DNA of 64,000 nt from Taklimakanibacter lacteus (GTDB lineage Bacteria > Pseudomonadota > Alphaproteobacteria > Rhizobiales > Aestuariivirgaceae), in assembly GCA_003576695.1 (NCBI GenBank), contig QOZQ01000008.1, positions 275,803 through 339,802 on the forward strand, written 5' to 3'. The position numbers and the translations under genes are program-made. This document shows, one piece after another, positions 48,681 to 56,220 of the stretch. The notes beneath the pieces are model-generated. The model saw only the letters and a list, made by a program, of their open reading frames with translations. It did no database searches and had not been told where the DNA came from. The stretch's first letter is position 1. Every line of letters begins with the position of its first letter.

Positions 48681-49448
48681 ATGAACTCGCCCGGTCAGGA
48701 AACTGGCGCGGTTGTTTTTCCGCGCGAACAATATGAAGCGCTGGAAAGTGCCGTCATGGAATCGGCGCGCGGCCGCTGGTTCCTGGCCGAATATGCCAGG
48801 CGCAACCGCGCCGCCGACACCGTGATGCTGCTTGACGCCCTGAAAAAGCTCGAAAACGTTGCGTCATCCAATGGGCTCAAGCCCGACAAGCCGCTGCCCG
48901 ACATCGATCAATTGGCCCTGACCATCAAGGCGGCGCGTTCCGAGATCGCCTCGACCCATAACGACCTTCTGCCCGATGGCGGCTATCTGCCGGCCGATGG
49001 CGCGCTTTATGACCATATCGCCGCCGATGCCCGCTCGACGTCGAGGGAGATCGCCAAGCGTTCGATCTCGCTGCGCGTCATTGCCGGCGGCCTCAAGGCC
49101 GCGACCGCCGATGAGGAGCATGTCGCGGCGGTCGAGACCAATGCCCGCTCGCTCGAGACGCTCTCCTGGTCGCAGGAGGTGCTGAGCGAGCGCATCGCCA
49201 AGGCCATGGGTCTTCTCAGTCACATTGACGAGACGCTGACGGGCCTCGCCGCCGAGCCGGGCGAAGCCCAGCCGGTCGGGCACCAGGCGCCCTATTTCTC
49301 GCGCGACGAGGACCTGTTCGAGCCCACGCCCCAACCGCCGTCGACGCGCGTGGAGCCCGCGGCCGAACCGCCCGTCGAGGCAAAGCCGCGCATCGTGGTC
49401 ATTCGCCGGGCCAAGGACGATCCGCTCGACATTCCATTGTCCGGCTGA
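48681..49448 (+). CDS. Conserved alphaproteobacterial helical protein of unknown function
   Basis: A 255-residue protein from ATG 48681; an ORF extending to 47862 is antisense to the MFS gene and not real. The start FPREQYEALESAVMESARGRWFLAEYARRNRAADTVMLLDALKKLE is a recurrent motif in Rhizobiales hypothetical proteins. The middle is helical (AARSEIASTHNDLL, then SWSQEVLSERIAKAMGLLSHIDETL). A C-terminal Pro/Glu-rich linker ends in RIVVIRRAKDDPLDIPL. It has no signal peptide. The two helical regions loosely recall CheZ-like proteins, but I would not assign that. Confidence 0.65.
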   Translation: MNSPGQETGAVVFPREQYEALESAVMESARGRWFLAEYARRNRAADTVMLLDALKKLENVASSNGLKPDKPLPDIDQLALTIKAARSEIASTHNDLLPDGGYLPADGALYDHIAADARSTSREIAKRSISLRVIAGGLKAATADEEHVAAVETNARSLETLSWSQEVLSERIAKAMGLLSHIDETLTGLAAEPGEAQPVGHQAPYFSRDEDLFEPTPQPPSTRVEPAAEPPVEAKPRIVVIRRAKDDPLDIPLSG

Positions 49449-49473
49449 CCAAGGTCTTCGCCTTACTCATTCT

Positions 49474-49502
49474 TTCTCCTTCCTCCGCGAAGCGGGGGAA
49501 GG
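49474..49502. repeat. Family C repeat, half copy
   Basis: TTCTCCTTCCTCCGCGAAGCGGGGGAAGGA matches the left end of the 51917-52118 element (one central base differs). It is only the terminal hairpin and sits between two convergent gene ends, so it may serve as a terminator for both. Confidence 0.6.
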
Positions 49503-49516
49503 AGCAGGATGTGTGT

Positions 49517-50509
49517 CTACCGCCCGTTCAGGATTTCCGCGAACAGGCCGGGATCGACATTGCCGCCCGATGCGATGACCGCGATGGTGCGCCCGCGCGT
49601 GGCGATCTTGCCGGCCAGCACCGCCGCCAAGCCGACGGCGCCGCCGGGCTCGATGACGAGCTTCAGCGTCTCGAAGGCGAAGACCATGGCGCGCTTCACC
49701 TCGGCCTCGCTGACCACCAGGCCGGCCTTGAGCCGCGGCTGGTTGATGGCGAAAGTGATCTCGCCCGGCGCCGGCGACAGCAGCGCATCGCAGATCGAGC
49801 CCGTCGTCTTCTCATTGCGCTCGCGCTTGCCGCTCCTGAGCGAGCGGGCGTGATCGTCGAAACCTTCCGGCTCGACGCTGTGTACCTGGGTCATGGGCGA
49901 TCGGCCTGAGAAGGCCAGAGCATTGCCGGCCACGAGGCCGCCGCCGCTCGCCGGGACGAGCACCGCATCGACGCTGATGCCGCGCTCGGCCGCCTGCTCG
50001 ATCACCTCGAGGCCCGACGTGCCCTGCCCGGCGATGATCTCGGGATGATCGAAGGGCGGCACGATGACGGCGCCGCGCTCGCGCGCGATCCGGTTGGCGA
50101 TCTCCTCGCGGTCCTCGCTGGCCCGGTCATAGGTCACGACCTCGGCGCCATAGGAGCGGGTATTGGCCTGCTTGATCCGCGGCGTATCGGACGGCATGAC
50201 GATGAGGGCCGGCAGCTTCATCAGCTGCGCCGCCGCGGCAACGCCTTGCGCATGGTTGCCGGAGGAATAGGCCACGACGCCGCCCTTGGCGGTGTCGCCA
50301 TCGAGACGCGAGATCGCGTTCCAGGCACCGCGGAACTTGAACGAGCCGGTGCGCTGCAGGCACTCCGCCTTGATCAGCACCCTGCCCTGGACACGCTCAT
50401 TGAGCACCGGGTTTTCGATCAGCGGTGTCATGACGGCTTGGCCCTTGAGGCGCTCACGCGCCGCCAGGACATCATCGAAGCTGGGGATTTTCTGCATGGC
50501 CGAAGCCAT
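49517..50509 (-). CDS. Threonine/serine dehydratase (PLP fold type II)
   Basis: A 330-residue catabolic-type dehydratase from ATG 50509 (MASAMQKIPS); ATG 50497 is also possible. It deaminates threonine or serine to a 2-oxo acid. Lys58, in TGSFKFRGA, binds PLP. SSGNHAQGVAAAA is the substrate/PLP contact, and SGGGLVAGNALA the phosphate-binding loop. The C-terminal ACT/regulatory domain of biosynthetic IlvA is absent. Serine racemase-like activity is possible in this group. The DUF2852 gene lies divergently upstream. Confidence 0.87.
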   Translation of the reverse strand: MASAMQKIPSFDDVLAARERLKGQAVMTPLIENPVLNERVQGRVLIKAECLQRTGSFKFRGAWNAISRLDGDTAKGGVVAYSSGNHAQGVAAAAQLMKLPALIVMPSDTPRIKQANTRSYGAEVVTYDRASEDREEIANRIARERGAVIVPPFDHPEIIAGQGTSGLEVIEQAAERGISVDAVLVPASGGGLVAGNALAFSGRSPMTQVHSVEPEGFDDHARSLRSGKRERNEKTTGSICDALLSPAPGEITFAINQPRLKAGLVVSEAEVKRAMVFAFETLKLVIEPGGAVGLAAVLAGKIATRGRTIAVIASGGNVDPGLFAEILNGR

Positions 50510-50618
50510 TAGCGGATTTGCGGCAGGCGCGCCATCGCTCGATTGCACCCTGATAATCCTTGAACCCCGCGCCTCCTTTCCCATATCAAAAGGCGCATTC
50601 TGGATCGGAGGAACTTCC

Positions 50619-50975
50619 ATGACATCATCGCAATCGCGCCATGGCCGCTGGACGCCGCTCAGCATCCTGGCCGTCGTCGCGGGCTTCATCGTCTGGTGGC
50701 CGCTCGGTCTTTCGGTCCTGGCCTATGTGCTGTGGGCCGGCCCGGTCGATATCCTGGCCGATGACGGCGCCCGGCGCCTGCGCGAGGCTTTCGGCGCCAG
50801 GAACACACCGAAAGGATCGGGCAATGCCGCCTTCGATGCCTACAAGGCCGAGACATTGAAGCGGCTGGAGGCCGAGCAGGCGGAATTCGCCGAGCATCTC
50901 CAGCGCCTGCGTGAATCGCGCGACCGCGAGGAATTCGAGCGCTTCATGGCCGAGCGCAAGCCGCCGCAAAGCTGA
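50619..50975 (+). CDS. DUF2852 family small membrane protein (paralog)
   Basis: A 118-residue protein from ATG 50619, with SD GGAGG. One membrane helix (LSILAVVAGFIVWWPLGLSVLAYVLW, about residues 15-40) contains the WWPLGL motif, and the C-terminal helix has GNAAFDAYKAETLKRLEAE ending REEFERFMAERK. It shares both segments with the DUF2852 protein at 7252-7725. The family function is unknown. The reading frame is open far upstream, but that part is antisense to the dehydratase gene and is not expected to be translated. Confidence 0.78.
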   Translation: MTSSQSRHGRWTPLSILAVVAGFIVWWPLGLSVLAYVLWAGPVDILADDGARRLREAFGARNTPKGSGNAAFDAYKAETLKRLEAEQAEFAEHLQRLRESRDREEFERFMAERKPPQS

Positions 50976-51014
50976 TTGAACCTGAAAGGTTGCCATGCGA
51001 GAACCCGGTTGAGA

Positions 51015-51063
51015 GCGCATGATCCGGAAAAGTGGAAGCCGGTTTTCCGATAAGATCATGCGC
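51015..51063. repeat. Rhizobial GCGCATGATC palindromic repeat
   Basis: GCGCATGATC (51015-51024) pairs with GATCATGCGC (51054-51063), and the inside has CCGGAAAA...CCGGTTTTCCG. This is the widespread intergenic GATC-palindrome of Rhizobiales, which can form a hairpin of about 20 bp. Confidence 0.75.
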
Positions 51064-51072
51064 AAGAAAAAT

Positions 51073-51108
51073 AACTGGAGGCGACGGCGTTAGCCGTCGC
51101 CTCTAGTT
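51073..51108. terminator. Strong hairpin terminator (bidirectional)
   Basis: A perfect 11-bp stem GAGGCGACGGC / GCCGTCGCCTC (51078-51088 with 51093-51103) closes on a GTTA loop, and outer pairs extend to 51073 and 51108. A-rich sequence lies before it. It separates the DUF2852 gene from the SDR gene. A T-run further on (51115-51121) could help termination. Confidence 0.7.
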
Positions 51109-51138
51109 TACCAGGTTTTTTTATCGGAGCGTGATGAC

Positions 51139-51915
51139 ATGGATCTGGGATTGAAGGGCCGCAAGGCGATCATTTGCGCATCGAGCCGGGGTCTCGGCAA
51201 GGCCTGCGCGCTCTCGCTTGCCCGCGAAGGCGTGGAGATTGTCATCAACGGCCGCGACGAGAAGGTCCTCGCCGCCACGCGCGATGAGATCATCGCTTTG
51301 ACCGGCGCCAATGTCACGGCGGTCGCAGCCGATGTCGGAACACCTGCCGGCCAGGAAGCCCTCCTTGCCGCCTGTCCCCGCCCCGATATCCTGGTCAACA
51401 ACAATGGCGGGCCGCCGCCCAGGGATTTCCGCGAGCTCGACCGCGGCGCGGTGCTCGCCGGCGTCGTCCAGAACATGGTGACGCCGATCGAGCTGATCCA
51501 GCGCGTCGTGCCCGCGATGCAGGAGCAGAATTTCGGCCGCATCGTCAACATCACCTCGCTCTCCGTGAAGATGCCGATACTGGGGCTCGATCTCTCCTCC
51601 GGCGCCCGCGCCGGCCTCGCGGCCTTTATGGCGGGCCCTGCCCGCGAGCTTGCCCGCTTCAACATCACCATCAACCATCTCCTGCCCGGCATGTTCGACA
51701 CCGACCGCCTGCGCAGCACCACCGGCCGCATGGCGAAGATGCAGGGAAAGAGCGAGACCGATATGGCCGCCCAGCGCAAGAGCTCGGTGCCGGCAAAACG
51801 CTTCGGCGAGGCGAACGAGATCGGCGAGCTCTGCGCCTTCCTCTGCTCGGCGCAGGCCGGCTACATCACCGGCCAGAGCCTTGTCGTCGACGGCGGCCTG
51901 TTCAACGCGGTATAA
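51139..51915 (+). CDS. SDR-family protein with non-canonical active site
   Basis: A 258-residue short-chain dehydrogenase/reductase fold. The N-terminal cofactor motif is IICASSRGLGKACALSLAREG (modified GxxxGxG) and the NNNGGPPP motif follows. The expected catalytic S...YxxxK is degenerate: after NITSLSVK the segment LSSGARAGLAAFM replaces Tyr and Lys (Ser and Arg at those positions). This resembles the BKR-like SDR subgroup with altered active sites. The C-terminus GYITGQSLVVDGGLFNAV is normal. It may bind a ligand or catalyse an atypical reaction. Confidence 0.83.
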   Translation: MDLGLKGRKAIICASSRGLGKACALSLAREGVEIVINGRDEKVLAATRDEIIALTGANVTAVAADVGTPAGQEALLAACPRPDILVNNNGGPPPRDFRELDRGAVLAGVVQNMVTPIELIQRVVPAMQEQNFGRIVNITSLSVKMPILGLDLSSGARAGLAAFMAGPARELARFNITINHLLPGMFDTDRLRSTTGRMAKMQGKSETDMAAQRKSSVPAKRFGEANEIGELCAFLCSAQAGYITGQSLVVDGGLFNAV

Positions 51916-51916
51916 A

Positions 51917-52118
51917 TTCCTCCTTCCTCCGCAAAGCGGGGGAAGGTGGCGCGCAGCGCCGGATGGAGGTGGTGCCGCGCGAGGCGTGCTGAAGGCTTCT
52001 GCATCTGGTCCTCCGGGCCGAAACACATTCACGCAGCTTTCCAGAAATTTCGCCGGTTGCTCCACCCCATCCGGCGCTACGCGCCACCTTCCCCGCGCTT
52101 CGCGCGGAGAAGGAGGAT
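51917..52118. repeat. Family C bipartite palindromic element
   Basis: About 200 bp between the SDR and ATP-grasp genes. The left half reads TTCCTCCTTCCTCCGCAAAG then GGTGGCGCGCAGCGCCGGATGG. The right half is its inverse (CCATCCGGCGCTACGCGCCACC and GGAGAAGGAGGA). The spacer of about 90 bp is not repeated elsewhere in the window. Confidence 0.75.
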
Positions 52119-52141
52119 GAGCATGGCCGCTTTAGCAGGCG

Positions 52142-53083
52142 TCAAGAAGCCTCGGCGCGCGTGCGCTGGATGAGGCCGCGCGCCGCAGCGTCCCACGCCC
52201 CCATATGGTCGATCATGCCCTGCTTGCCGCCAAAGGCCTGGCGCGCATTCTCGCCGTCGGGCGCGCTGAAGGCCCAGCTGTTGCCGCCGGGATTGCATTC
52301 GAGCGCATAGAGCTTGCCGGTTCCGGCTTCCCGCAGCACGTCGCAGCCCTTGAGCGGGCAGTCGGGGATGGTGGCGTCCATGCGCCGGGCGAAGGCGATC
52401 ACCTCCTCATCCCGCGCCGCCGCGGTCCTGTTTCCCCCCGCTATCACCGCATTGCTCGCCACCACGCCGTCGAGAAGCGTGCGGTCGCTGGCCGTGAGCG
52501 AAGGACGCTTGAGCGACGAGAAGATGGTGCGACAGCACAGAGCCTCGCCCAGGAAGGTCTCCACCCGGTAGTGGGTCGGATAGTCGCCGGTATCGATGAA
52601 TTGCTGGACCAGATAGACATCCTTGTGGATCGGATGGCTGGCCTTGAACAGCTGCGGCTTCAGCGCGCCGACACGCGAGGAGCGCACCAGGTGGATTCCC
52701 TCCCCCTTCGAGTTGATCCTGAGGGGCTTGAGGATGACATGCTCGCCGAACTCGGCCGCATCGAGCTTCATGCCGAATTCGAAGATGCGCGTCTTTGGCG
52801 TCGCCAGTCCCGCCTTGAGGAAGATCTGGTACTGGTCGGTCTTGTAGATGCGCCGCGGGCGCAGGACGGTTCCGCGCTGCACCTGAAGCTCGAAGGCGTT
52901 GCACAAGGCGACGACCAGCGCCGGCCTCGACCACAGATCGCCGGGCGGCAGCTTGGACGACCAGGCCCGCAGCACCACCGGCCTTATGTCGGGCGCAAGT
53001 GCGGCAACTCTTTCGGCGATGGCGCGGAAATCGGCCTCATCATGCGCGTTCCGGCAGATGACGATCAAAGTATAGGCAGGCAT
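52142..53083 (-). CDS. ATP-grasp domain protein
   Basis: A 313-residue protein from ATG 53083 (MPAYTLIVICRN). ATP-grasp ligase features are KTDQYQIFLKAGLATPKTRIFEFG, HVILKPLRINSKGEGI (the nucleotide-binding Lys and GxG loop), VYLVQQFID, and C-terminal DVLREAGTGKLYALECNPGGNSW, where ALECNPGGN is the metal-binding strand. It resembles carboxylate-amine ligases such as RimK-like or peptide-ligase proteins, but the substrate is unknown. It is divergent from the DUF1194 gene with a 67-nt gap. Confidence 0.78.
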   Translation of the reverse strand: MPAYTLIVICRNAHDEADFRAIAERVAALAPDIRPVVLRAWSSKLPPGDLWSRPALVVALCNAFELQVQRGTVLRPRRIYKTDQYQIFLKAGLATPKTRIFEFGMKLDAAEFGEHVILKPLRINSKGEGIHLVRSSRVGALKPQLFKASHPIHKDVYLVQQFIDTGDYPTHYRVETFLGEALCCRTIFSSLKRPSLTASDRTLLDGVVASNAVIAGGNRTAAARDEEVIAFARRMDATIPDCPLKGCDVLREAGTGKLYALECNPGGNSWAFSAPDGENARQAFGGKQGMIDHMGAWDAAARGLIQRTRAEAS

Positions 53084-53150
53084 TGGCGAGGTTCCTGTCT
53101 CAACGCGCTGTGATTGGACGCTGATGACGGGCTCGCCCATAGTGACCATC

Positions 53151-54029
53151 ATGCGGCTTGTTGCGCTTCTCATTATTGCCCTATGGACTGCCGTTCCGGC
53201 AAGAGCCCAGGAAGTCGATCTCGAGCTCGTTCTCCTGGCCGATGCGTCGGGGTCGATCGATGACAGCGAGATCGCCTTCCAGCGCGAGGGCTATGCGGCG
53301 GCGATCACCGATCCCGCGATCCTCGACGCGATAACGAGCGGCGCCCTGCAGAAGATTGCCGTCGCCTATGTCGAATGGGGCAGCGTCGCCTCGCAGGATG
53401 TGGTGGTGGGCTGGACTGTTATTGACGGGGAACAGAGCGCCAGGGCCTTTGCCGACCGCCTGACATCGGCGCCCCGCAAGGCGCAAGGGCGCAACGCCAT
53501 CGGCAACGCGCTTGCCGTCGCGCAGGCGCTGATCGAGGACAACGCCATAAGGGGCAGCCGCAAGGTCATCGATTTCTCCGCCGACAGCGCCTATAGCTGG
53601 GGCGGCATTCCGGTGCCGCTCGCCCGCATGAATGTGCTGGCGAAGGACATCGTCATCAACGGCCTTGCCATTCTCTGCCGCAGCTGCACATCGGGCCGGC
53701 CGGTCAATTACGATCTCGAAAAGGCCTTCGCCGAGACGATCATCGGCGGCCCGGGAAGCTTCGTGATCACCGCCGAAACGCGCGCCACTTTCGCCGATGC
53801 GGTGCGGCGCAAATTGCTGCTCGAGATCGCAGGACTGGCTCCTTTACCCTCGCCCCGCTTCAGCGGGGGCGAGACGCGACGGCGAAGCCGGCAAAAAGGT
53901 CCAGTGGACCTTTTTGAGCGCAGAGCGCCGGAGCGCAAGCGGAGGCCGGCCGGACCCATTGCGCAGCAATGGGAGGGTGAGGGGCTTGCCGGACGAATGA
54001 GCTGGTCCCTCGATCAGGAAGCAAAGTAG
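53151..54029 (+). CDS. DUF1194 VWA-domain secreted protein with repeat-derived C-terminus
   Basis: A 292-residue protein from ATG 53151 (MRLVALLIIALW; an ATG at 53124 would give a longer start). A signal peptide ends ARA before QEVDLELVLLADASGSIDDSE, which carries a DxSxS VWA metal site. The DUF1194 core ends at about codon 229 (RRKLLLEIAG). After 53840 the frame reads through a family A repeat: LPSPRFSGGETR and an Arg/Pro-rich tail, 60-odd residues in all. The tail contains a palindrome (AAAAAGGTCC / GGACCTTTTT at 53893-53915) that could end transcription. The natural stop of the gene was probably lost to repeat insertion. Confidence 0.75.
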   Translation: MRLVALLIIALWTAVPARAQEVDLELVLLADASGSIDDSEIAFQREGYAAAITDPAILDAITSGALQKIAVAYVEWGSVASQDVVVGWTVIDGEQSARAFADRLTSAPRKAQGRNAIGNALAVAQALIEDNAIRGSRKVIDFSADSAYSWGGIPVPLARMNVLAKDIVINGLAILCRSCTSGRPVNYDLEKAFAETIIGGPGSFVITAETRATFADAVRRKLLLEIAGLAPLPSPRFSGGETRRRSRQKGPVDLFERRAPERKRRPAGPIAQQWEGEGLAGRMSWSLDQEAK

Positions 54030-54123
54030 TCCTGCAGCGCCCACTGCCCCTCACCCTTCCCGCCGCTTCGCGTCGGGCCCCTTCCCTCTCCCCGCTGCGC
54101 TTCGCTTGCGGGGCGAGGGTAAA
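53845..54123. repeat. Family A bipartite element with nested insert
   Basis: Same ends and related spacer as 46189-46392 but longer. The left half contains an additional segment of about 80 bp with the perfect hairpin AAAAAGGTCC-AGT-GGACCTTTTT (53893-53915). The right half (54050-54123) mirrors the left. The first 185 bp are coding for the DUF1194 protein tail. Confidence 0.78.
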
Positions 54124-54162
54124 GGATTCCGGTCTGCATCGGGATGACAGGACATGGTCGCG

Positions 54163-55092
54163 TCATTTCACCAGGGGGGTGCGCGCCGCCTCGTCCAGGA
54201 TCCATTCGCGGAATGACTTGACCAAGGGATCGTCCTGCCGCTCGCTGAGGGAAACCAGATAATAGGCGAATTGCGGCGGGCCCTTGATGGTGAGCGCGAA
54301 GGGCTGGACCAGCAATCCGGCGGCGAGATCGTCGGAAACCAGCGACGAGTCGCCCAGCGCCACGCCCTGCCCGTCGACGGCCGCCTGCAGCGCCAGTCCC
54401 GAATTGTCGAGATAGAGCCCGCCCGCCTCATTATAGTCCTCGACGCCGGCGGCCAGCATCCACATCCGCCAATTGGGCCAGGTCACCCCTTGCCCGCTCC
54501 ATTCGACATGGATCAGCCGGTGCTGCAGCAGGTCGCGCGGATGCTTCAGCGGTTGCTTCGACGAAAGCAGCGCCGGGCTGCAGACCGGGAAGATCGTGTT
54601 GTCGAACAGCCGGTCGGCACGGAAGCCCGGATAGTGGCCATTGCCGAACCGGATGGCGAGATCGATGTCGTCCCGGACGAAATCGCGCACCCGGTCGGAG
54701 ACATCGAGCTGAACCTCGGCGCCAGGCGCGACCTTCATATACTCATCGAGCCGCGGCACCAGCCATTTGGCGGCGATCGAGGTCGAGGCGCTCACTTTGA
54801 GCCTCGAGCTGTTGCGCGCCCGCTGCATGCGAGCCAGCGCGCGGGCCAGCCCGTCCAGCGCCTCGGCGACCGCTTCATGCAGGATTTCGCCTGCCGGTGT
54901 CAGCCGCATGGACCGGCTGGTGCGCTCGATCAGGCGCTGGCCCAGCTGGTCCTCGAATTCCTTGATCTGATGGCTGACGGCGGCCGGCGTCACATTCAGC
55001 TCCGCCGCCGCCCGCGTGAAATTGAGATGCCGGCCGGCGGCCTCGAAGGCCTTCAGCGAGCCGGTGCCGGGAACATGTCGGACCATGGCCAC
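54163..55092 (-). CDS. GcvA-type LysR family regulator
   Basis: A 309-residue LysR regulator. The helix-turn-helix at residues about 20-42 reads FTRAAAELNVTPAAVSHQIKEFEDQLG, followed by LTPAGEILHEAV. The effector domain ends FAYYLVSLSERQDDPLVKSFREWI, the GcvA/AmpR-type C-terminus. It is divergent from the DUF1127 gene at 55207, with 114 nt between start codons, so it probably regulates that gene. An ATG at 55086 (MVRHV) is an alternative start. Confidence 0.88.
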   Translation of the reverse strand: MAMVRHVPGTGSLKAFEAAGRHLNFTRAAAELNVTPAAVSHQIKEFEDQLGQRLIERTSRSMRLTPAGEILHEAVAEALDGLARALARMQRARNSSRLKVSASTSIAAKWLVPRLDEYMKVAPGAEVQLDVSDRVRDFVRDDIDLAIRFGNGHYPGFRADRLFDNTIFPVCSPALLSSKQPLKHPRDLLQHRLIHVEWSGQGVTWPNWRMWMLAAGVEDYNEAGGLYLDNSGLALQAAVDGQGVALGDSSLVSDDLAAGLLVQPFALTIKGPPQFAYYLVSLSERQDDPLVKSFREWILDEAARTPLVK

Positions 55093-55206
55093 ATCTTCAA
55101 AATATACTAACAGATACGATGAAAACTACTCGTTTGTCTGTGGAATTACAAGGGCATATCTATGGGGCATCAAATCGGGCTCAAGAAATACTGAAAGGAA
55201 GCGAAC

Positions 55207-55428
55207 ATGTCGAATTTCACCGGTTATTCCCTTCCCGGGACCGCAAAGGCCTCTCGCCCCTCGCCCCTCGCCCGCTTGGCTGGCCGTCTGGCCGACGCTG
55301 TCCGGCGCCTCAGGGCGGTCAATGAGCTGGAGCAGCTCTCTGACCGGCAGCTGCGCGATATCGGCGTCGACCGCCGTCTGATCGAACAGGTCGCCGAGCG
55401 CGAGATCGCCCGTCTGCGGGCAAGGTGA
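55207..55428 (+). CDS. DUF1127 domain small protein
   Basis: A 73-residue protein with an N-terminal flexible stretch and the DUF1127 helix pair: LADAVRRLRAVNELEQLSDRQLRDIGVDRRLIEQVAEREI. LSDRQLRDIG is the diagnostic motif. A good SD (AAGGAAG) precedes the ATG. Paired with the divergent LysR gene, it repeats the 11-12 kb arrangement. DUF1127 proteins are small Arg-rich regulators in Rhizobiales, possibly RNA-binding. It probably acts under control of the adjacent LysR protein. Confidence 0.88.
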   Translation: MSNFTGYSLPGTAKASRPSPLARLAGRLADAVRRLRAVNELEQLSDRQLRDIGVDRRLIEQVAEREIARLRAR

Positions 55429-55628
55429 CGTGGCGGACCCGCCAAGATCGCGATGAGAACAAAAGTTCTCCACCCTTGAACGGAAACGGCCAATTGCGAA
55501 AACGGGGGACGAACAAAGGCCCCCGATACTTGACGTGGTCTCAGTGACGATTTTCTCCTGGCATCAATGTGAATCGGATTCAAAATGACGGCGGCACAGG
55601 ACGCAGTGAGGTCACCCGTTACGCATCG

Positions 55629-56141
55629 TCATGGCGTCTGTTGCCATAGTGAAATCATCGGCCCGGTCGTGCCGGCGATCGGATCATGCAGCGGCTTTGC
55701 AACATGGCGCAGCCGGCTGCGGATCTGCGCCTTGTCGGGCTCGCCCGAGCGCTTGAGGTCGCGCCCGGCCCCTGGCGGATAGGCCCCGACGACGAGAAGA
55801 TCGGAGCTTGAGGACAGGCGCTGGTGCCCGGTGCCGGCCGGCAGCAGCACCGCATCGCCTTTCCTGACCGTGAGAACCATTCCCTGCGCCCCGCCGAAGC
55901 GCACCACCGCTTCGCCGGCGGCAATCCCCAGCACCTCATGCGCATTGGAATGATAATGCGGAAAGGCATATATGCCGTTGCGCCAGCCATCGCCCCAGCC
56001 ATGGCGCGCGAATGTCCTTTCGAACGCCGTGGCGGGGTCCGCCTCCCCGGCATCGAGCGCCGCCAGATAGACGATCATCGGCCAGTGCGGATGGTTGGGC
56101 ACATCGCCGTCATCGGCGAAGGTGAAGCTTTCGATTTTCAT
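55629..56141 (-). CDS. Cupin-domain protein
   Basis: A 170-residue single-cupin protein. Motif 1 is HYHSNAHEVLGIAAGEAVVRFGG (His-x-His...Glu pattern) and motif 2 is GDAVLLPAGTGHQRL, giving the usual metal ligands. N-terminal MKIESFTFADDGDVPNHPHWP and GWGDGWRNGIY precede the core. The fold occurs in many isomerases and dioxygenases; substrate unknown. The rest of the region between the DUF1127 gene and this stop (55429-55628) shows no gene. Confidence 0.82.
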   Translation of the reverse strand: MKIESFTFADDGDVPNHPHWPMIVYLAALDAGEADPATAFERTFARHGWGDGWRNGIYAFPHYHSNAHEVLGIAAGEAVVRFGGAQGMVLTVRKGDAVLLPAGTGHQRLSSSSDLLVVGAYPPGAGRDLKRSGEPDKAQIRSRLRHVAKPLHDPIAGTTGPMISLWQQTP

Positions 56142-56220
56142 GGGCCGGGCATCCTGTCGCCCGTCACGGAGCGGGCATGCCCACCATCATATGCCCCCGT
56201 CGGTACCTGTACAAATCCCT

